From positions 1,133,467-1,197,466 of the forward strand of contig NC_030996.1 in assembly GCF_000149955.1 (NCBI RefSeq): a stretch of DNA of 64,000 nt. The letters are read 5' to 3'. This DNA is from Fusarium oxysporum f. sp. lycopersici 4287 (taxonomy: Eukaryota > Ascomycota > Sordariomycetes > Hypocreales > Nectriaceae). A program made the translations under genes and the position numbers. This document shows positions 1-11,800 of the stretch, one piece after another (position 1 is the stretch's first letter; each line of letters opens with the position of its first letter). The notes under the pieces were generated by a model. It was given only the letters and a program-made list of their open reading frames with translations. It did no database searches and was not told the DNA's origin.

Positions 1-6
1 TACTAG

Positions 7-907
7 ACTGGACTTGGTCGTCCATATCGCATCCGGATATACGTTGGGTTTGGTCTAGTCATCGGCACTTTCATCGCCACCATGATAGCTATTTTTGCTG
101 GTTGTCAACCTTTTCACAAGTACTGGCAGATTAACCCGGATCCTGGCAGTGAGTATCACAGTCTCAGCTGCACAGACGTTGTACTGACACTTCGCCCTAG
201 ACTCCTGTCAAGCTGCTATCTCGAAACCCATCGTCTGGGTCTCATTTGCAGCCAACATCTCAACTGATATCTATCTTATCGCAATTCCTCTTCCTATGCT
301 TTGGGGATCGAGCTTGAAAATGATTAAGAAGATCGCTTCTACGATCGTGCTTGGGGCCGGTATCTTTGTACTTGTCTGCGCAACCTTAAAGAGTGTTTTC
401 GTCCTCGTGGTACGTCCTCTGGTAGAGCTTATTTCTCCGACACTGTGGCCTAACTTCTGCATGTAGGATCCCGTTAATGGAGCCGAGCTTGCTGGAGCCT
501 GGGGCACTCGCGAAGCCTTTGTCGCCGTGATGACAACCAATCTACCGATCCTCTTTCCGCTCTTCAGAGTCTGGCTCACGCCAATCTTCGGAAGTGTGTT
601 ACGCTCCTCTCACAAGACATCCTATCAATATCCTTCCGGGTTTCAGACTATAGGCGGAGGAGGGCGAAGCGGCAAAAGTAACGACCCGAGCCGGCGAGGA
701 CCTCCGACCGCAAATCCCATATCTGCGAATATGTCATTCAATAATAGCGAGGAACGGATCGTCAAGGCAGAAGCCCACCGCATGGATGACCTGACCGATT
801 ATAGCGCATCGAAAGGAATTATTGTTTCGAATGTGGTTGAAGTTATTCATGAAGACAAGAAGGGTGGTAGCAGTAGGAGTAGAGAAGGTTCTGAAGGGTC
901 ATGGTAA
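7..907 (+). CDS. Fungal rhodopsin-family integral membrane protein, 3' part
   Basis: The window opens inside an intron: TAG at 4-6 is the acceptor and coding resumes at 7. Exons by frame continuity are 7-148, 201-409 and 467-907, with introns of 52 and 57 bp. The protein shows several hydrophobic helices, the CQPFHKYW motif typical of the second half of these proteins, then helices around LIAIPLPMLW and IFVLVCATLK. After PLFRVWLTPIFGS comes a polar cytoplasmic tail of about 100 residues. This arrangement matches the fungal seven-helix rhodopsin-domain (SAT4-like) family, whose ligands are mostly unknown. The N-terminal helices lie upstream of the window, so start and full length cannot be given. 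Family confident; function unknown. Confidence 0.8.
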
Positions 908-1223
908 GAATGAGTTTAATACATGTGATTCGAAATGAAATAACATACAGGGCACTGAAAGACTTTATATTGTTGATGGATAATGAGACATGGCGTTGAT
1001 TTAAAATGGTTCAGTTCGTATTCAGTAGCTCTTGTTTTCGTCTAGAAAGGTGGACTTAAATTGTTTACTTATGGTAAGATCACCACAAAAGATAGCACAA
1101 CTTTTGGAATTTCGAATTCGCCCAAGCTGTAACGAAACATGGAGCCCTGGGACAACACTTCCTAACAACTTGACCCTGATGCCGTGTTTGTACGGTGGAG
1201 TGTTGTCGGAGATGAATGCCTTC
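908..1223. other. Convergent 3' intergenic stretch
   Basis: This short stretch separates the rhodopsin-family gene from the PAN-like gene on the opposite strand. It reads as ordinary AT-moderate 3' flanking DNA. Open frames across 1022-1336 run in antisense or off-frame to the neighbouring gene and are not supported. Confidence 0.4.
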
Positions 1224-1925
1224 TTAACACTCCTTATCCCACGAGCGCCATGCGCCTTCAACCTTGAAGTTACCAGCAGGTTGCAACTCCCTAATGTGCT
1301 TGTAGTAGAGAAGGCAGGTTCCAGGGCTTCCGCCATCGTGGGCGTAGGAGCGGCATGTCGTACCGTCTCCGACAGCAGCGCATCCGGCCTTGCAAGCGGC
1401 CAAATCGGTCTTCAGGCGCCGAGAAGTGGCCCAGATCGTTCTTTCCCAAGATGTCGCACTGAGAACAGCTCGAGTGTGAAGATCCCGAGCTTTATGCCGC
1501 GGCGGTAGCCTTGCACTCTGCCAGCTCAGACTCGAGCGCAGCCTCGCTCGCAAGGCAAGCTTCTTTGGCCTCTGCATCGGTCTCGGCAAAAGGATCAGGC
1601 TCAACGAAGGGGTCGCCGATCTCAACCTTAGTCATGTATACATGGCGTCTGCTCTAGTGCGATCTTCTCCATCGGGCTTGGAGACGATGCATTTCTTGGA
1701 GGGAGGGTGGTATGAACAGACCTCGACGCCAGCAGCCTGGCAAAGGGCAGCGCAGTCCTTGGCGGAAACAATCCTCTCGTGGGTGGTGCCCGTGCGATAC
1801 ATATTGCACTTATGCTCCACAATATAGTCTGGGGTAATTGTCTCGCGATGGCCCTCAACACAGTCAGCGATGAAGTGGGAAGCACCGAAAAGTGCGGCCA
1901 GGCCGTAGATGACGGAGGCTTTCAT
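1224..1925 (-). CDS. Secreted cysteine-rich PAN/apple-like protein, frame apparently disrupted
   Basis: From ATG at 1925 the product has a hydrophobic signal peptide (about residues 1-19, MKASVIYGLAALFGASHF) and a cysteine-rich domain with DCAALC, VCSYH and KKCIVS, as in PAN/apple modules. This frame stops after 97 residues at about 1632. Downstream in another frame a linker with VEIGDPFVEPDP leads to a second similar module (LAACKAGCAAV, TTCRSY, GTCLLYY) ending WDKEC at 1224. A 58-bp intron (GTGCAA...TTCTCAG, roughly 1460-1520) can join the linker to the second module. No convincing intron joins exon 1 to the linker; a two-base TA excess in TGTATACATG would explain the break. It is either a pseudogene or a gene with an unusual splice. 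A TATA-like element lies about 135 bp before the ATG. Confidence 0.5.
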
Positions 1926-4900
1926 ATTGGTGGTTGGTGAGTATAAGCAAGTGTAAGGATTGGTAATTGAGGAACTCTAAGGGATAACTAGACTCAATGA
2001 TTGGAAAGACTGTGAGCTGATGCTAAGAATGGACTGTCCAATGTTGGAAAGTCCAGATACTTATACCCGGTTTGCCCTCCCATTGCTCCCCTTTGTTTTC
2101 TCCTTGACTTATCACTATGAGACAAAGATCTCCTTTACTTCAACCCTACTCTGAGCTAAACATGAGAACTTCCATCTGCACCTGATTACAACGAGGAATA
2201 AGCTTGCAAATCTCTGTTGGTCTTTCCATGGCAACAACCTAGTAATCGTGAGAGCTTGGAGCCCGCTCCCTGGTGGATTCTCAAAGCATAGAGTTTATTG
2301 GTTAAGTCTCAGCTAATCCACGATCTCCCCGCTTTGATAGCTGAGAGCGGCATCAAGTTCAGCTCTTGTTGATCTCTTGGCGCATACAGATTGAGACAAA
2401 GCAGCGAGACGATTGGAGGAAGATGAACCATACATGCTTTCTTGTGCCACCACTGAGTCTGAGATGCATGCAAGGAGCCTTTTGCGTGGAAGACGAGCGA
2501 GGGTATAGGAAGGGGCCCCGGGGCAAGAAAACGTTGGATCTTGAGAAGGGATGCCAAAATAAACTCATTAAAAAGCCTCTTAATCTTATACTAACTTACC
2601 CAAATCTTTTTATTACTTGGGATTGAGGTCATGAGTAAATTCTGCCTCCCCGAGTACGGCTCGAGTGAAATTTTGAAGCCCAATCTCACATGCATATGCC
2701 ACATACTAGTTAGGATATTCTTGCTGCTTTGGGTCTTGGCTCCAAGTCATCAGTCCATTGCCCAATAGATATCCCAGGACTGAATCCATAGAGTTCGAGG
2801 ATTTCAGCCCCGTCGTAGATCAATGCATGGTTGACTAGATTGAGATTGCCGAGTCAGATGGGGCGAATCGGATGTCAGATCTGGAGACACGGGATTTGCG
2901 CGGGAGGACGATCAAAGACATGCATTTCTCCGTCGGCCACTTAGAAGTGACGGAATGGGATACAATTCGGGTTGGCCCGCCGGACCGTCGCAGTTCAGCC
3001 GTAAGTTGACTGACTTCTACGAAGTAATCAGGCATTGGTGAGTCCACATCCAGCGGTTGACCCTGCAGGCAAGTCTGTGAGTTAAGACATGCAGCGATTT
3101 GAAAGGTGCTTGTAAGGACCCTGGCTATGCTGACTACGAATTCATAGTCAGATTTCTTTTGCAACGATTGAAGATGGAAAGTCTGGGGAAGAGGGTCTAC
3201 TAAGAGCTCATCAATAACGTTTCATACACACTCAGTTGCACGAAGCCAGCATCACGTTTTATTTGACCCCGAATGGAGACAAAGCTACCCTCTACTGTCA
3301 GATAATCAAGGTCTCTGATTTTCAAAAGTTGCAAAAACGACCATAGGTCATAATTCCACGAGGCAAGTCGACAGTCACCAATTCTGTGATGATCAACAAC
3401 CGAGATGCGCCGAGGAGATTAGACGGACTTTATCACATAGATTCTTGAACCGTGAAAGCAAACTTTTGTATCTTAGGCCAAATTTCGACTATGTTACATC
3501 CAGAGGTGCTTGAAAGAGTCGCTAGCAACATACCTAAAGCCTAATCCCATGACCGACAATTGTCTCCATAGCTTGTGACATTGAAGACTGATTGACAGCT
3601 CTTCACTACTGTCTTCTTCGAGTGTCTTGCATGGATTCTGTTCAAATCATAAATGGAGCTCTAGCATACCCAAAAATGATCAATTTGAGCCATGCAATAC
3701 GCTCATGAAGTCGTTCCTGCTCTGGCAGGCCTCAGGCTAAATGAGAATCGGACAACCATTAATGAAGGCTTCAGAGAAGAAAAACACGTTGTCCATTATC
3801 TAGGCCGACGCGGAGTGAGAAATTATCATTTTGCGGCACACCCTTCTCTCATGATACTGGCATCCTGTCCGTCACATTTTCGCGGCAGTGGTATGATCTG
3901 ACTGTAAGAGATTGGCGTGTGATGTAGTCAACGCGGGATGTTGTGAAGCGCCCGAAGTACCGAGGTTGCAAAAATCATGTCTTGACACCGCAAGTTCTAA
4001 GTTTGCCTTTGGGTGGTGAAGCGCGTTGTCACTACGGTGAGCTGTTCAGTTATGATCTGACCTCTCACCTCACCTCAGCTCACCTCGGCACACAGGTGAG
4101 GACGCGCGGACTGCATAAAACCCTGATCCGAAGTTCGGAGTTAGCAGCGACCAATTGCACTAAAATCTATTGGCTGTCAATTCCATTAGTGTTTATTACC
4201 CCAAATATAGTGTTTTTTATCGTGTCCATTCCGTGGGGAGACAAAGTCTGTTCTCTAGAGGCTCTTTTCATCCCGCGCGCTAGCATTGGTTATGCTGCTG
4301 CCTACAGGCACGGTACCTGAGTTGACCGCTCATTGAGGTTCAGGGACCTCAGCTTACCCCTGCTTCTTCAGCTCAACGACATGCATGAAAGGGACGGAAT
4401 TGGGGGAAGTGCAGGTCATGGGACCTATCGCGTTGAGAGCCGCGACCATGAGGCTGATGCCGACATGGGTGAAGTAGTCACCTGGACATGTTGACTTTTT
4501 ACTCTACCCCAAAGAACTTAACTCAACCCCACGATGCTTGGCTTGACCTTCAAGGTGTAGGTGGCCTGAGCCCTGAGCTTGTTTGAGAGGTATCCACTGT
4601 AGCTTTAGCTATCACTCCCTGATAAGAGGTCTTGATAAGCAGCAATGATGCAAGTTTTTCTGCCGATGACGGCGTGTACTGCTGATCAGATTCTGTGGCG
4701 TCTGCAGTGTCAGCGCAGTGCTGCACAGTGAGGTTGCAATATCAGGGCAGAATTTGAAACAAAGAAAACATGATGAAAATCTCTTTCATCATTCGCCACT
4801 AAAGAATTGGAGGGACAGGACATGACAGGCAGCAAGATTTGGGATTGAATCAAGCGTTGATGTGATAAGCTGATAAAAGCTAAACTATGGGGCTCTTTAA

Positions 4901-5190
4901 CGTCACAGGCCCCATAACCTTGGGGCCCTTGACCTCACCAACAAAACAAAGCCGGTCTCACCGCGGATCCACGGCTCCCTCTCCACTAAGTTTTTAGCCA
5001 CCTGAAAGCAGAAAAAAAACGACAAAATCAATTGAGCAAAGAGTCCACCGAACACGGGGGAACGTTCGAATTTTCGCTGCCCGAATTTATTCCGGCCTCT
5101 CCTTATCTTTCTATCGAAGAAACCACAAAACCCGGCGGTCAGCATCTGCATTTGAGCGGTGACCTCATTCCTCATAACAACAAAACTTCA
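1926..5190. other. Long stretch without a confident gene
   Basis: The first 150 bp are the promoter side of the PAN-like gene. The rest holds only short open frames. On the minus strand near 4354-4790, fragments such as DYFTHVGISLMVAALN and an AT-rich signal-like start at about 4791 look protein-like, but no legal splice joins them, so they may be a decayed small secreted gene. Around 2840-3160 both strands are open without family resemblance. A run of CTCACCT-type repeats occurs at 4062-4085. No transposon ends were recognised. Confidence 0.35.
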
Positions 5191-5321
5191 TCTTCCTTCT
5201 CTCCTCTTCACATTCACCCTCACCTCTTCATACCAACACCTCCTCTCAAACCCTTGATACCCTCTTCATTCGCATCTTCCTCCTTCTCATCCCTCCTTCA
5301 CACACAATCACAACCGCCAAA
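5190..5321 (+). promoter_or_regulatory. CT-rich leader of the mannitol dehydrogenase gene
   Basis: The 130 bases before the start codon are strongly pyrimidine-rich on the coding strand, with repeated CTTC, CCTC and TCTC tracts, ending CCGCCAAAATGAC with A at -3. Such CT-rich leaders are typical of highly expressed filamentous-fungus genes. Strong expression is inferred from this pattern only. Confidence 0.5.
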
Positions 5322-6833
5322 ATGACACAACGTCTAAAGCTCAACAGCAGCAACCTCTCCGCTATTGCGTCACAGCAGGGAGACCAAAAGGTCAAGGTCC
5401 CCTCCTACGACCGCAAGTCTCTCAAGGAGGGCATTGTCCACGTCGGAGTTGGTGGTTTCCACAGAGCGCATTTGGCCGTCTACGTCGACAATCTGCTCGA
5501 GAAGCATGGTGAGCGCGATTGGGCCATCTGCGGTATCGGCCTGCGACCCAACGATGCCGCCATGCGCGATGTCCTCAACTCCCAAGACCATCTGTACACA
5601 GTCATTGAGCGCTCCGCAAAGGGCAGCTTCGCCGACGTCGTCGGCAGCATCAACTCCTTCATTTTCGCACCTGATGATCGTGAGGCTGTCATCGCAAAGA
5701 TGGCTCATCCCGACACACACATTGTTTCTCTCACTATTACTGAGAGTGGCTACTACTACAACGAGAACACCCATCAATTGAAGGACGAGCACCCCGACAT
5801 TCAGCACGATCTCAAGCCCGAGAACGAGAACGCCCCCATTAGCACTTTCGGCTTCCTCTACGCCGCTCTGGCCAGACGTCACGCTGAGGGCCGCAAGCCC
5901 TTCACCGTTCTGTCATGTGACAACATGCAGAAGAACGGAACCATCACCCGCAACATGCTCACATCTTTCGCCAAGCTCCGCAACCCTGAGCTTGCCAAGT
6001 GGATCGACGAGGAGGGAGCTTTCCCCAACGCCATGGTTGACCGCATTACCCCCAGCACCTCTGAGAACGACATCAAGTCACTCGCTGAGAACTTCGGCAT
6101 TGAGGATGCTTGGCCCGTTGTCACCGAGCCTTTCATGCAGTGGGTTGTTGAGGACAAGTTCGCCGATGGCCGCCCTCCCTTCGAGAAGGTCGGTGTCCAG
6201 GTTGTTCACGACGTGCACGACGTCGAGCAGTTCGAGAAGCACAAGCTCCGTCTCCTCAACGCCAGTCACTCCGCCATGGCTTACCCCGGACAGCTTGCTG
6301 GCTTCAAGTACGTCCACGAGGTCATGGAGCACCCCATCTACCGCAAGTTTGTCTGGCAGATGATGCAGGAGGAGGTCAAGCCTCTTCTCCCCGAGATCCC
6401 CGGCGTCGACATCGACCAGTACTGCAACACCCTTATGGAGCGATTCTCCAACCCCACCATCATGGATCAGATTCCCCGTGTCGCTCTCAACGCCTCCGGC
6501 AAGATCCCCCAGTTCATCATGCCCTCCATCGCCGAGAACATCTGGGTTACTGGCCCCTTCCGCCGCTTGTGTTTCGTCGCAGGTGCCTGGTTCATCTACA
6601 TCAAAGGAGTTGATGACAAGGGCAACACCTTCGAGGTTGACGATCCCATGCGCGAGAAGCTTCAAGCTCTGGCCAAGGAGGGCGGCAAGGATCCCCGCTC
6701 TATTCTCAGCGTCCGAGAGCTGTTCGGTGACGATTTGCGAGGCGACCAGCGCTTCCTGGACGAGGTGACCAAGGCTATGGAGCTCATCACCAAGGATGGT
6801 GTGATGGAGACCATCCCCAAGTATGTCAACTAA
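5322..6833 (+). CDS. Mannitol 2-dehydrogenase
   Basis: Intronless gene for 503 residues, the usual length for polyol-specific long-chain dehydrogenases. It interconverts D-mannitol and D-fructose with NAD(P)H in the cytosol, serving mannitol storage and use. The N-terminal nucleotide-binding segment carries GIVHVGVGGFHRAH (residues 37-50). The catalytic signature K-x4-N-x2-H is present as K308, N313 and H316, matching Lys295, Asn300 and His303 of the Pseudomonas enzyme. The ORF is intact from ATG to TAA with a good Kozak context. Codon use is rich in C/G-ending codons, consistent with high expression. No functionally linked gene is adjacent, although the transaldolase and SDR genes about 10 kb downstream also handle sugars and polyols. 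Confidence 0.95.
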   Translation: MTQRLKLNSSNLSAIASQQGDQKVKVPSYDRKSLKEGIVHVGVGGFHRAHLAVYVDNLLEKHGERDWAICGIGLRPNDAAMRDVLNSQDHLYTVIERSAKGSFADVVGSINSFIFAPDDREAVIAKMAHPDTHIVSLTITESGYYYNENTHQLKDEHPDIQHDLKPENENAPISTFGFLYAALARRHAEGRKPFTVLSCDNMQKNGTITRNMLTSFAKLRNPELAKWIDEEGAFPNAMVDRITPSTSENDIKSLAENFGIEDAWPVVTEPFMQWVVEDKFADGRPPFEKVGVQVVHDVHDVEQFEKHKLRLLNASHSAMAYPGQLAGFKYVHEVMEHPIYRKFVWQMMQEEVKPLLPEIPGVDIDQYCNTLMERFSNPTIMDQIPRVALNASGKIPQFIMPSIAENIWVTGPFRRLCFVAGAWFIYIKGVDDKGNTFEVDDPMREKLQALAKEGGKDPRSILSVRELFGDDLRGDQRFLDEVTKAMELITKDGVMETIPKYVN

Positions 6834-8031
6834 GGGATATCGGCGGCGTTACCTATCGACTTGTTCTGGGCAGGGAAAATTACAGCGAAGCGATGATGAT
6901 GATCGGTTAATGAATGATTTTGGGATGGTGAGCTAGGGTTAGACGCGGGTTTGTATACCGTCCTAGAAGGCACACCTCAGATAGACATCAAGGGCAGATG
7001 CCCAAAAAGTTTTAATGATTATGCCATGATTTGATGACGATTCGTTCCATCTCGCTGTGACACTGTTTGATGTTATCCGCCAACGTATCCAAAGACTGAT
7101 TCATGGTGACAAGGTTGTCTAAGGAAGTAACTGTCACAGGGTATTGCTTTTCGAGGTTGATCAGCGCAAATCGATCCTTCATATGAAGGCATCGGCCAGT
7201 GAGTCTGTGCCATGTGTTTAGTGAACCATCAAGATGGGGGATGCTATGCCGTCGTTTGAAATTCGCGCTTGCCTCAGATGACGAACTGCAGTCGCAGAAC
7301 ATGGAGAAACCAGAACGGAAACACAAATTAGTATCATTTCGTGTCTGAAATTATGCGATATCATGCCGGAGTCTTATAGGACATCTGCTTTTCTTGCTCT
7401 GTTGACCAAGCTGGCGTTGAACAATCTGAGACGAGCCTTCCATGCGGACGGTACTGGGAACCAAGCATCGCTGAATTTTGAGATAAACAGACATGACTAA
7501 TGAGGTGTACGGACTGGAAGAACGAGTATTGGTTTGAGTCTTTGAGATGATATCTGTGAGCCTCCTTTGCTGTAAGAAATTATGAAATAAAGATTAAGGA
7601 TCCTACATCGCACTTGTACCTGTCATACATAAGTGTCGGGTGATAAGCCTCATGTTGCAGCGTTGCATAAGCAAAGACATGTGCCATTCACTCTGCACAA
7701 CTTTACGTCAGCTACAGCAAATGTCCTCGTGCTCATTTCGTGGAACATTAATATTCATTCATTCACTGAACACATCACCAAGAAGCATCGGCAGAGACAA
7801 AGTGTATCATGAACGTAAATGCAAAGGTCGTAATTGCGTGAGACAAGTATATACATATTGTCAGTAAACCAAATAATCCGCATAAGAAAACGCGAATGGT
7901 TTATTCAAGAAGTGAAATGTGAGTTCATAGCCCTGGTGAGTCGCTCTCATAACTTGAAGTGAAAAAGATACATCAAAAGATCACTGCCAGCTATCCCGAA
8001 CCTAAGCATCCGTCCATGTCGGCGTTGACAT
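6834..8031. other. Intergenic stretch with one doubtful small ORF
   Basis: This region holds the 3' flank of the mannitol dehydrogenase gene and the 3' flank of the PR-1-like gene. Apart from the weak minus-strand frame at 7012-7302, listed separately, only short unsupported frames occur. No repeat or RNA gene was recognised. Confidence 0.4.
7012..7302 (-). CDS. Hypothetical small protein (weak)
   Basis: A minus-strand open frame of about 96 residues from the first in-frame ATG. The product is mixed polar with a possibly helical C-terminal half (LDTLADNIKQCHSEMERIVIK). A good acceptor (CTGCAG) lies inside its 5' end, so it may be the last exon of a longer gene. An upstream open frame beginning MSVYLKIQRC near 7490 could be an earlier exon, but I found no donor that joins them in frame. 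I recognise no family, and it may not be coding at all. Confidence 0.25.
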   Translation of the reverse strand: MFCDCSSSSEASANFKRRHSIPHLDGSLNTWHRLTGRCLHMKDRFALINLEKQYPVTVTSLDNLVTMNQSLDTLADNIKQCHSEMERIVIKSWHNH

Positions 8032-8864
8032 TTAGTAAGGCTTGTCACCGATCCTATATCATAATTAGCGACTGCTTCATTTAATGGTAGAGTTATGGGA
8101 ACTTACATGTTACCGGGCTTCTGGTAGCGGGCGACAACCCAAGAGGCACCGGAGCTGTCCTTGGCGACGGCCATACCGACCTTGGTGGTGGTCTTCCAGA
8201 CGCACTGGGTGTAGTGACCGAAGGACATGTAGTTGGAGCCGGAGATGGCCTCGCCGTTGTACTGGCTCTTCTCGCTCAGGAAAGCCTCAACAGCAGCGGA
8301 GTAGGGGTTGGAGCCGCTGCCCATGTAAAGGTTCTCGCCATCCTCACCCTGAGAGTGCTCGAGGCTGCCGAGTTGAGCAAGGTGGTCGGCCCACTCTTGG
8401 GCACCGGAGGCAAGAGAGTCGTCCCAAGAGAGAGGCTCGTTACCGACAGCCTTGCGGGCCTCGTTGTGGAGGTCGAGAGCCTTCTGTTGATCAGCGTCGA
8501 GGTTGGAAGATCCGGAGCCAGAGTCGGAGCTGGGCTGAGTGGCAGCGGGGGCCTCCTCCTGAGTGGTGGCGGGCTCCTCCTTCTCGGGCTCGGGGGCAGC
8601 GACGTAGGTGGGCTGGGGAGCAGGGTTCTTCTTGGGCTTCTTGACGACGACGGGGGCGGGCTGCTGCTCCTGGACAGGGGCGGCGGCGGGCTGCTCGGGA
8701 ACGTAGGTGGCCTGGGGAGCGTTGCCTCCAGCGGTCACGTAGTGAGTGACGTACTCATACTCGGTAACGACCTTGTAGTGCTTGTTGGAGTTGCCCCAGC
8801 TGCCGTGGGGAGCGGCCATGGCGCCAGCGGCCATCATGGAAACGATGAAGCTTGAGAAATGCAT
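8032..8864 (-). CDS. Secreted PR-1-like CAP-domain protein
   Basis: Two exons, 8107-8864 and 8032-8053, are joined over a 53-bp intron (GTAAGT...ATATAG). The short second exon adds IGDKPY and the protein is 259 residues. Residues 1-18 form a signal peptide ending around AMAAP. Residues 30-120 are a Pro/Ala/Glu-rich linker with TEYEYVTHYVT and many PAP/PTYV motifs, likely extended. The C-terminal 135 residues are a CAP domain with DLHNEAR, GENLYMG and the CAP signature GHYTQCVWKTTTKVG, which carries the conserved cavity His and Glu residues. Fungal members (Pry/Fpr1-like) are secreted, may bind sterols or lipids and sometimes aid virulence; whether this one does is inference. A TATA-like TATAATATA lies about 210 bp upstream. 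Confidence 0.93.
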
Positions 8865-11800
8865 CTTGATTGAGAGTTTTGTTGTTGTTGGTTAACGTCA
8901 CCGGGACTGGGCTGTAAAAATTTCGAGTTGCTTTAAAAAGAACGTGTTAAGGAGTGAAAGAATGTAGAATAATCCTTCAAGGATGAATGAGTGGTTTGCC
9001 TGTTAAGGAATGAGTGACAAGACTGATTGAGTCTGGAGAGGAAAAGAAACAGAAGATGGGGGACGGGAATCAAGGTTATAATATAGTTGTGCGGCAGTCA
9101 ACCAGTGTAATGATCCTATTGGATGAGACATGTCAATGATCCCGACAGTTGGTGTGGTGCCATGTGAAAAACGAAATTCGAGGCGTAAGCCTGGGCCCTG
9201 GACAACAGACAACGTCGAATTGATTGAAAGAGCGGAGTTCTGTGTTTCAAAGGGATGATGCTCCGATGGGCTGCTCGATCCAGGGGTAAAGAGACTAGAC
9301 TAGCTAGTCTAGACCAGGGGTAAAAGAAAACCGTTGATGGCCTCAGCTTGCCGAACCAATCAATACGAGGTCTCGCAGCTGACACCCGAGTCTCCGGATG
9401 GGAAGCTCGGGTTGAGTGTGGGGAGGGATGCCACACTGAAACCCTCTCATATCAGTCCTGCAATATCAAATCCTTACCGAGATCTTGCCTGCGTGTTTCG
9501 CCTTGACGCGGCAATCAGCCAGCAAAGAGACGAGATGACATGCCGGGGCTTGTTGTTCTTGGACCAGGGACCGAACATGCCGGCGCGGTATTTTGACGCC
9601 ACTAAACGAGGGCGGCAAAAGGTACCATTCGCCCTTCACCACGGGGGATGGGGGAATACGAACGGTACGTGCAGCGCTTTAGTGCATTCTCTGTGATGAT
9701 GATGAGCGTCAAGGTGCACAAAGCGCATCTAAGACAGGTGAGCATTGGTGTCGTCCAGTCTTGTCGCACAGACATGGGCTATCCTCATCCCCCCCCCGGG
9801 TTTTCTGTAATCACGGGCGACGCCTCCCAATATAAAATAAAGTTACAAGTTCGTAATGTGATCCCCGAGTACAGGGATCTGCCGACCAGGGCTAGGATGC
9901 TTTCAAGATTGATCGAAATCAGCCTTGAAAATTGGCAGTGATGCAAGATACCCTGCCAATGCCCAACAATTCTCCTCACTCACTCATTCCCTTACGTTAT
10001 TATTCTCCTTCCTTCCATATGCAAGTGAGAAAGGGGCCGACACGACCGGTCGTGTTTTGTTAAGGAAAAAAGTTTGCTAGCATTTTCTTGACTCGTTTGT
10101 TCCGTTGCCTCTGTAACAGGCTAACTGCAGCTACTGCAAGGGACGGATGCACTATATCATTGGTCCACGATGGCTGGCACTCCGCCAAACTTGCAATACA
10201 TGCCACTGTCCGCTCACTAGAATGTCATCGAACGTGGCCCAAGACCAGCAAAACGCAAAAAGGGGTTTCAACGAGAACAATAAACTCCTCATACAATGGA
10301 TCCCTTTAGCTGTTGGGCATCTTTGTTGAAACAGCCATCGGTGTTTTGAGTCTTCTTTGTCGGACCTCGCGGGTGCAGACCGTCATCGAAACAACGCCAC
10401 AGCGCTTCTCCCTGACGAGAGCCCAATCATCTGCAAGCGCCCTTTGTTTCTCACCGTACGCCAGGCGGTCTATCATAGAAACGCACGCCTCGTGTGTCCC
10501 ATGCTTCCCTCCCCGACATTTTTCGCGCAGGTCTCACAGAAAGTGAGTGAGTGACTGCAGTGATCGGCGAAAGAAATCTCTCGTCTGCCGATGCTAAAGA
10601 ATGTTCCTGATGATCGGAAGCTGGCACTGGCACTTGGGGTTGCATTTGCCCAAATGATCCGCTTTGGATGGACGTGCATTTCATGGCAGACTAACGTTAG
10701 CCGGTCCGTGTTGATGTTGAATCAGAAATTCTGCCCTGCAGGCACAGGGGCCCTGCAAAGGCTTATTTCCGATAGGATTCTTGACGACTACGATTCGTCT
10801 CGCATTGATATTTGATCATTTCCGAGCCTTGGAACCGGAGAACTGGGATCGTGGCTTGTCAAATTTCACTGTAACAATGAAGTTTCAGCTCCTCATCCAC
10901 TGATTCCTCCACAAGACATGATTGTTTATCCCTCTGGCCTCTGATCGGGTGGCTCTGTTTCCATCCTGCATGCTGCACTGTGCTGTGCTGTGCAAGAACT
11001 TGGCGAGCGGGGAATGCCAAGTGGGCTACGCGTAAGCAGACCGACTTTGATGAAACAAGCAGCGACTCATTCAAGAGACGGTTCTTTGAAGATATTTTCA
11101 GACATTGTATCGTATCCTTGGGCCACATGAAAGAGGATCTACACAAAGCTAAAAGCTGCCAAAGCGCTGTCCGTATGCACTAATGACAGAAATAATGGAC
11201 GAGTCTGGGCTTTTCTGCGCACGAACCAGCAATCTTAAACTTCCCGTATTCCTCTGAAACCGCCACATCATGTGCCTTCCTAACGAGGCCATGGCTTGCG
11301 ACTATTGCTTTGTCAGATTGATTAATTTCTGCCGACGCCTCACCTTGCCAGATCCTTGTAGCACGGCATTTATTCAACACATACGACACTTACAGGGTAA
11401 ACAACTTTCATGGGGAAGTTTCGTCGTGAATATCCTCGTATGGTTGTTATGCTAGGTCTACGGTCTGAAGAGTTGTTCATGCGACATGTGAAGTTCCGCG
11501 ATGAATGGCAAGGGTAATCGCGTGCGAAACAGTTCAGTTGTTAACAAGAAACAAAAGAACATAATAGTTTGTCTCAAAGTTTCAACCAGATGCCATATGC
11601 TTACAGGCATCAGAGGACATTCACTCTGGTCCAATGCTGGGTGGCAGTTAAGAGAGGTATTCAGGGTAGGTGAATGACTTATTCTCCAACCAGCGTTCAT
11701 TGTCAGAGTTGCAATGCAATACGAATATTAAATGATTTTCAAGACTTGTAACGATTGAGTTGAACAATTCATCTTTGAAAGCTACGTGACCTTATTAATA

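Noticed and set aside
2835..3164. 109-codon minus-strand ORF
   Set aside because: No family resemblance; the opposite strand is equally open, and there is no start context or codon bias to favour either.
4354..4604. Possible small secreted gene on the minus strand
   Set aside because: Protein-like fragments exist, but no GT-AG intron joins them in frame; kept only as a remark on the gap.
5370..5882. Long antisense and off-frame ORFs inside the mannitol dehydrogenase gene
   Set aside because: They mirror the codon bias of the real gene and have no family features.
8084..8855. Plus-strand ORFs of 186 and 213 codons over the PR-1-like gene
   Set aside because: Antisense shadows of a GC-rich Pro/Ala/Glu coding region; the minus-strand protein is clearly the real one.
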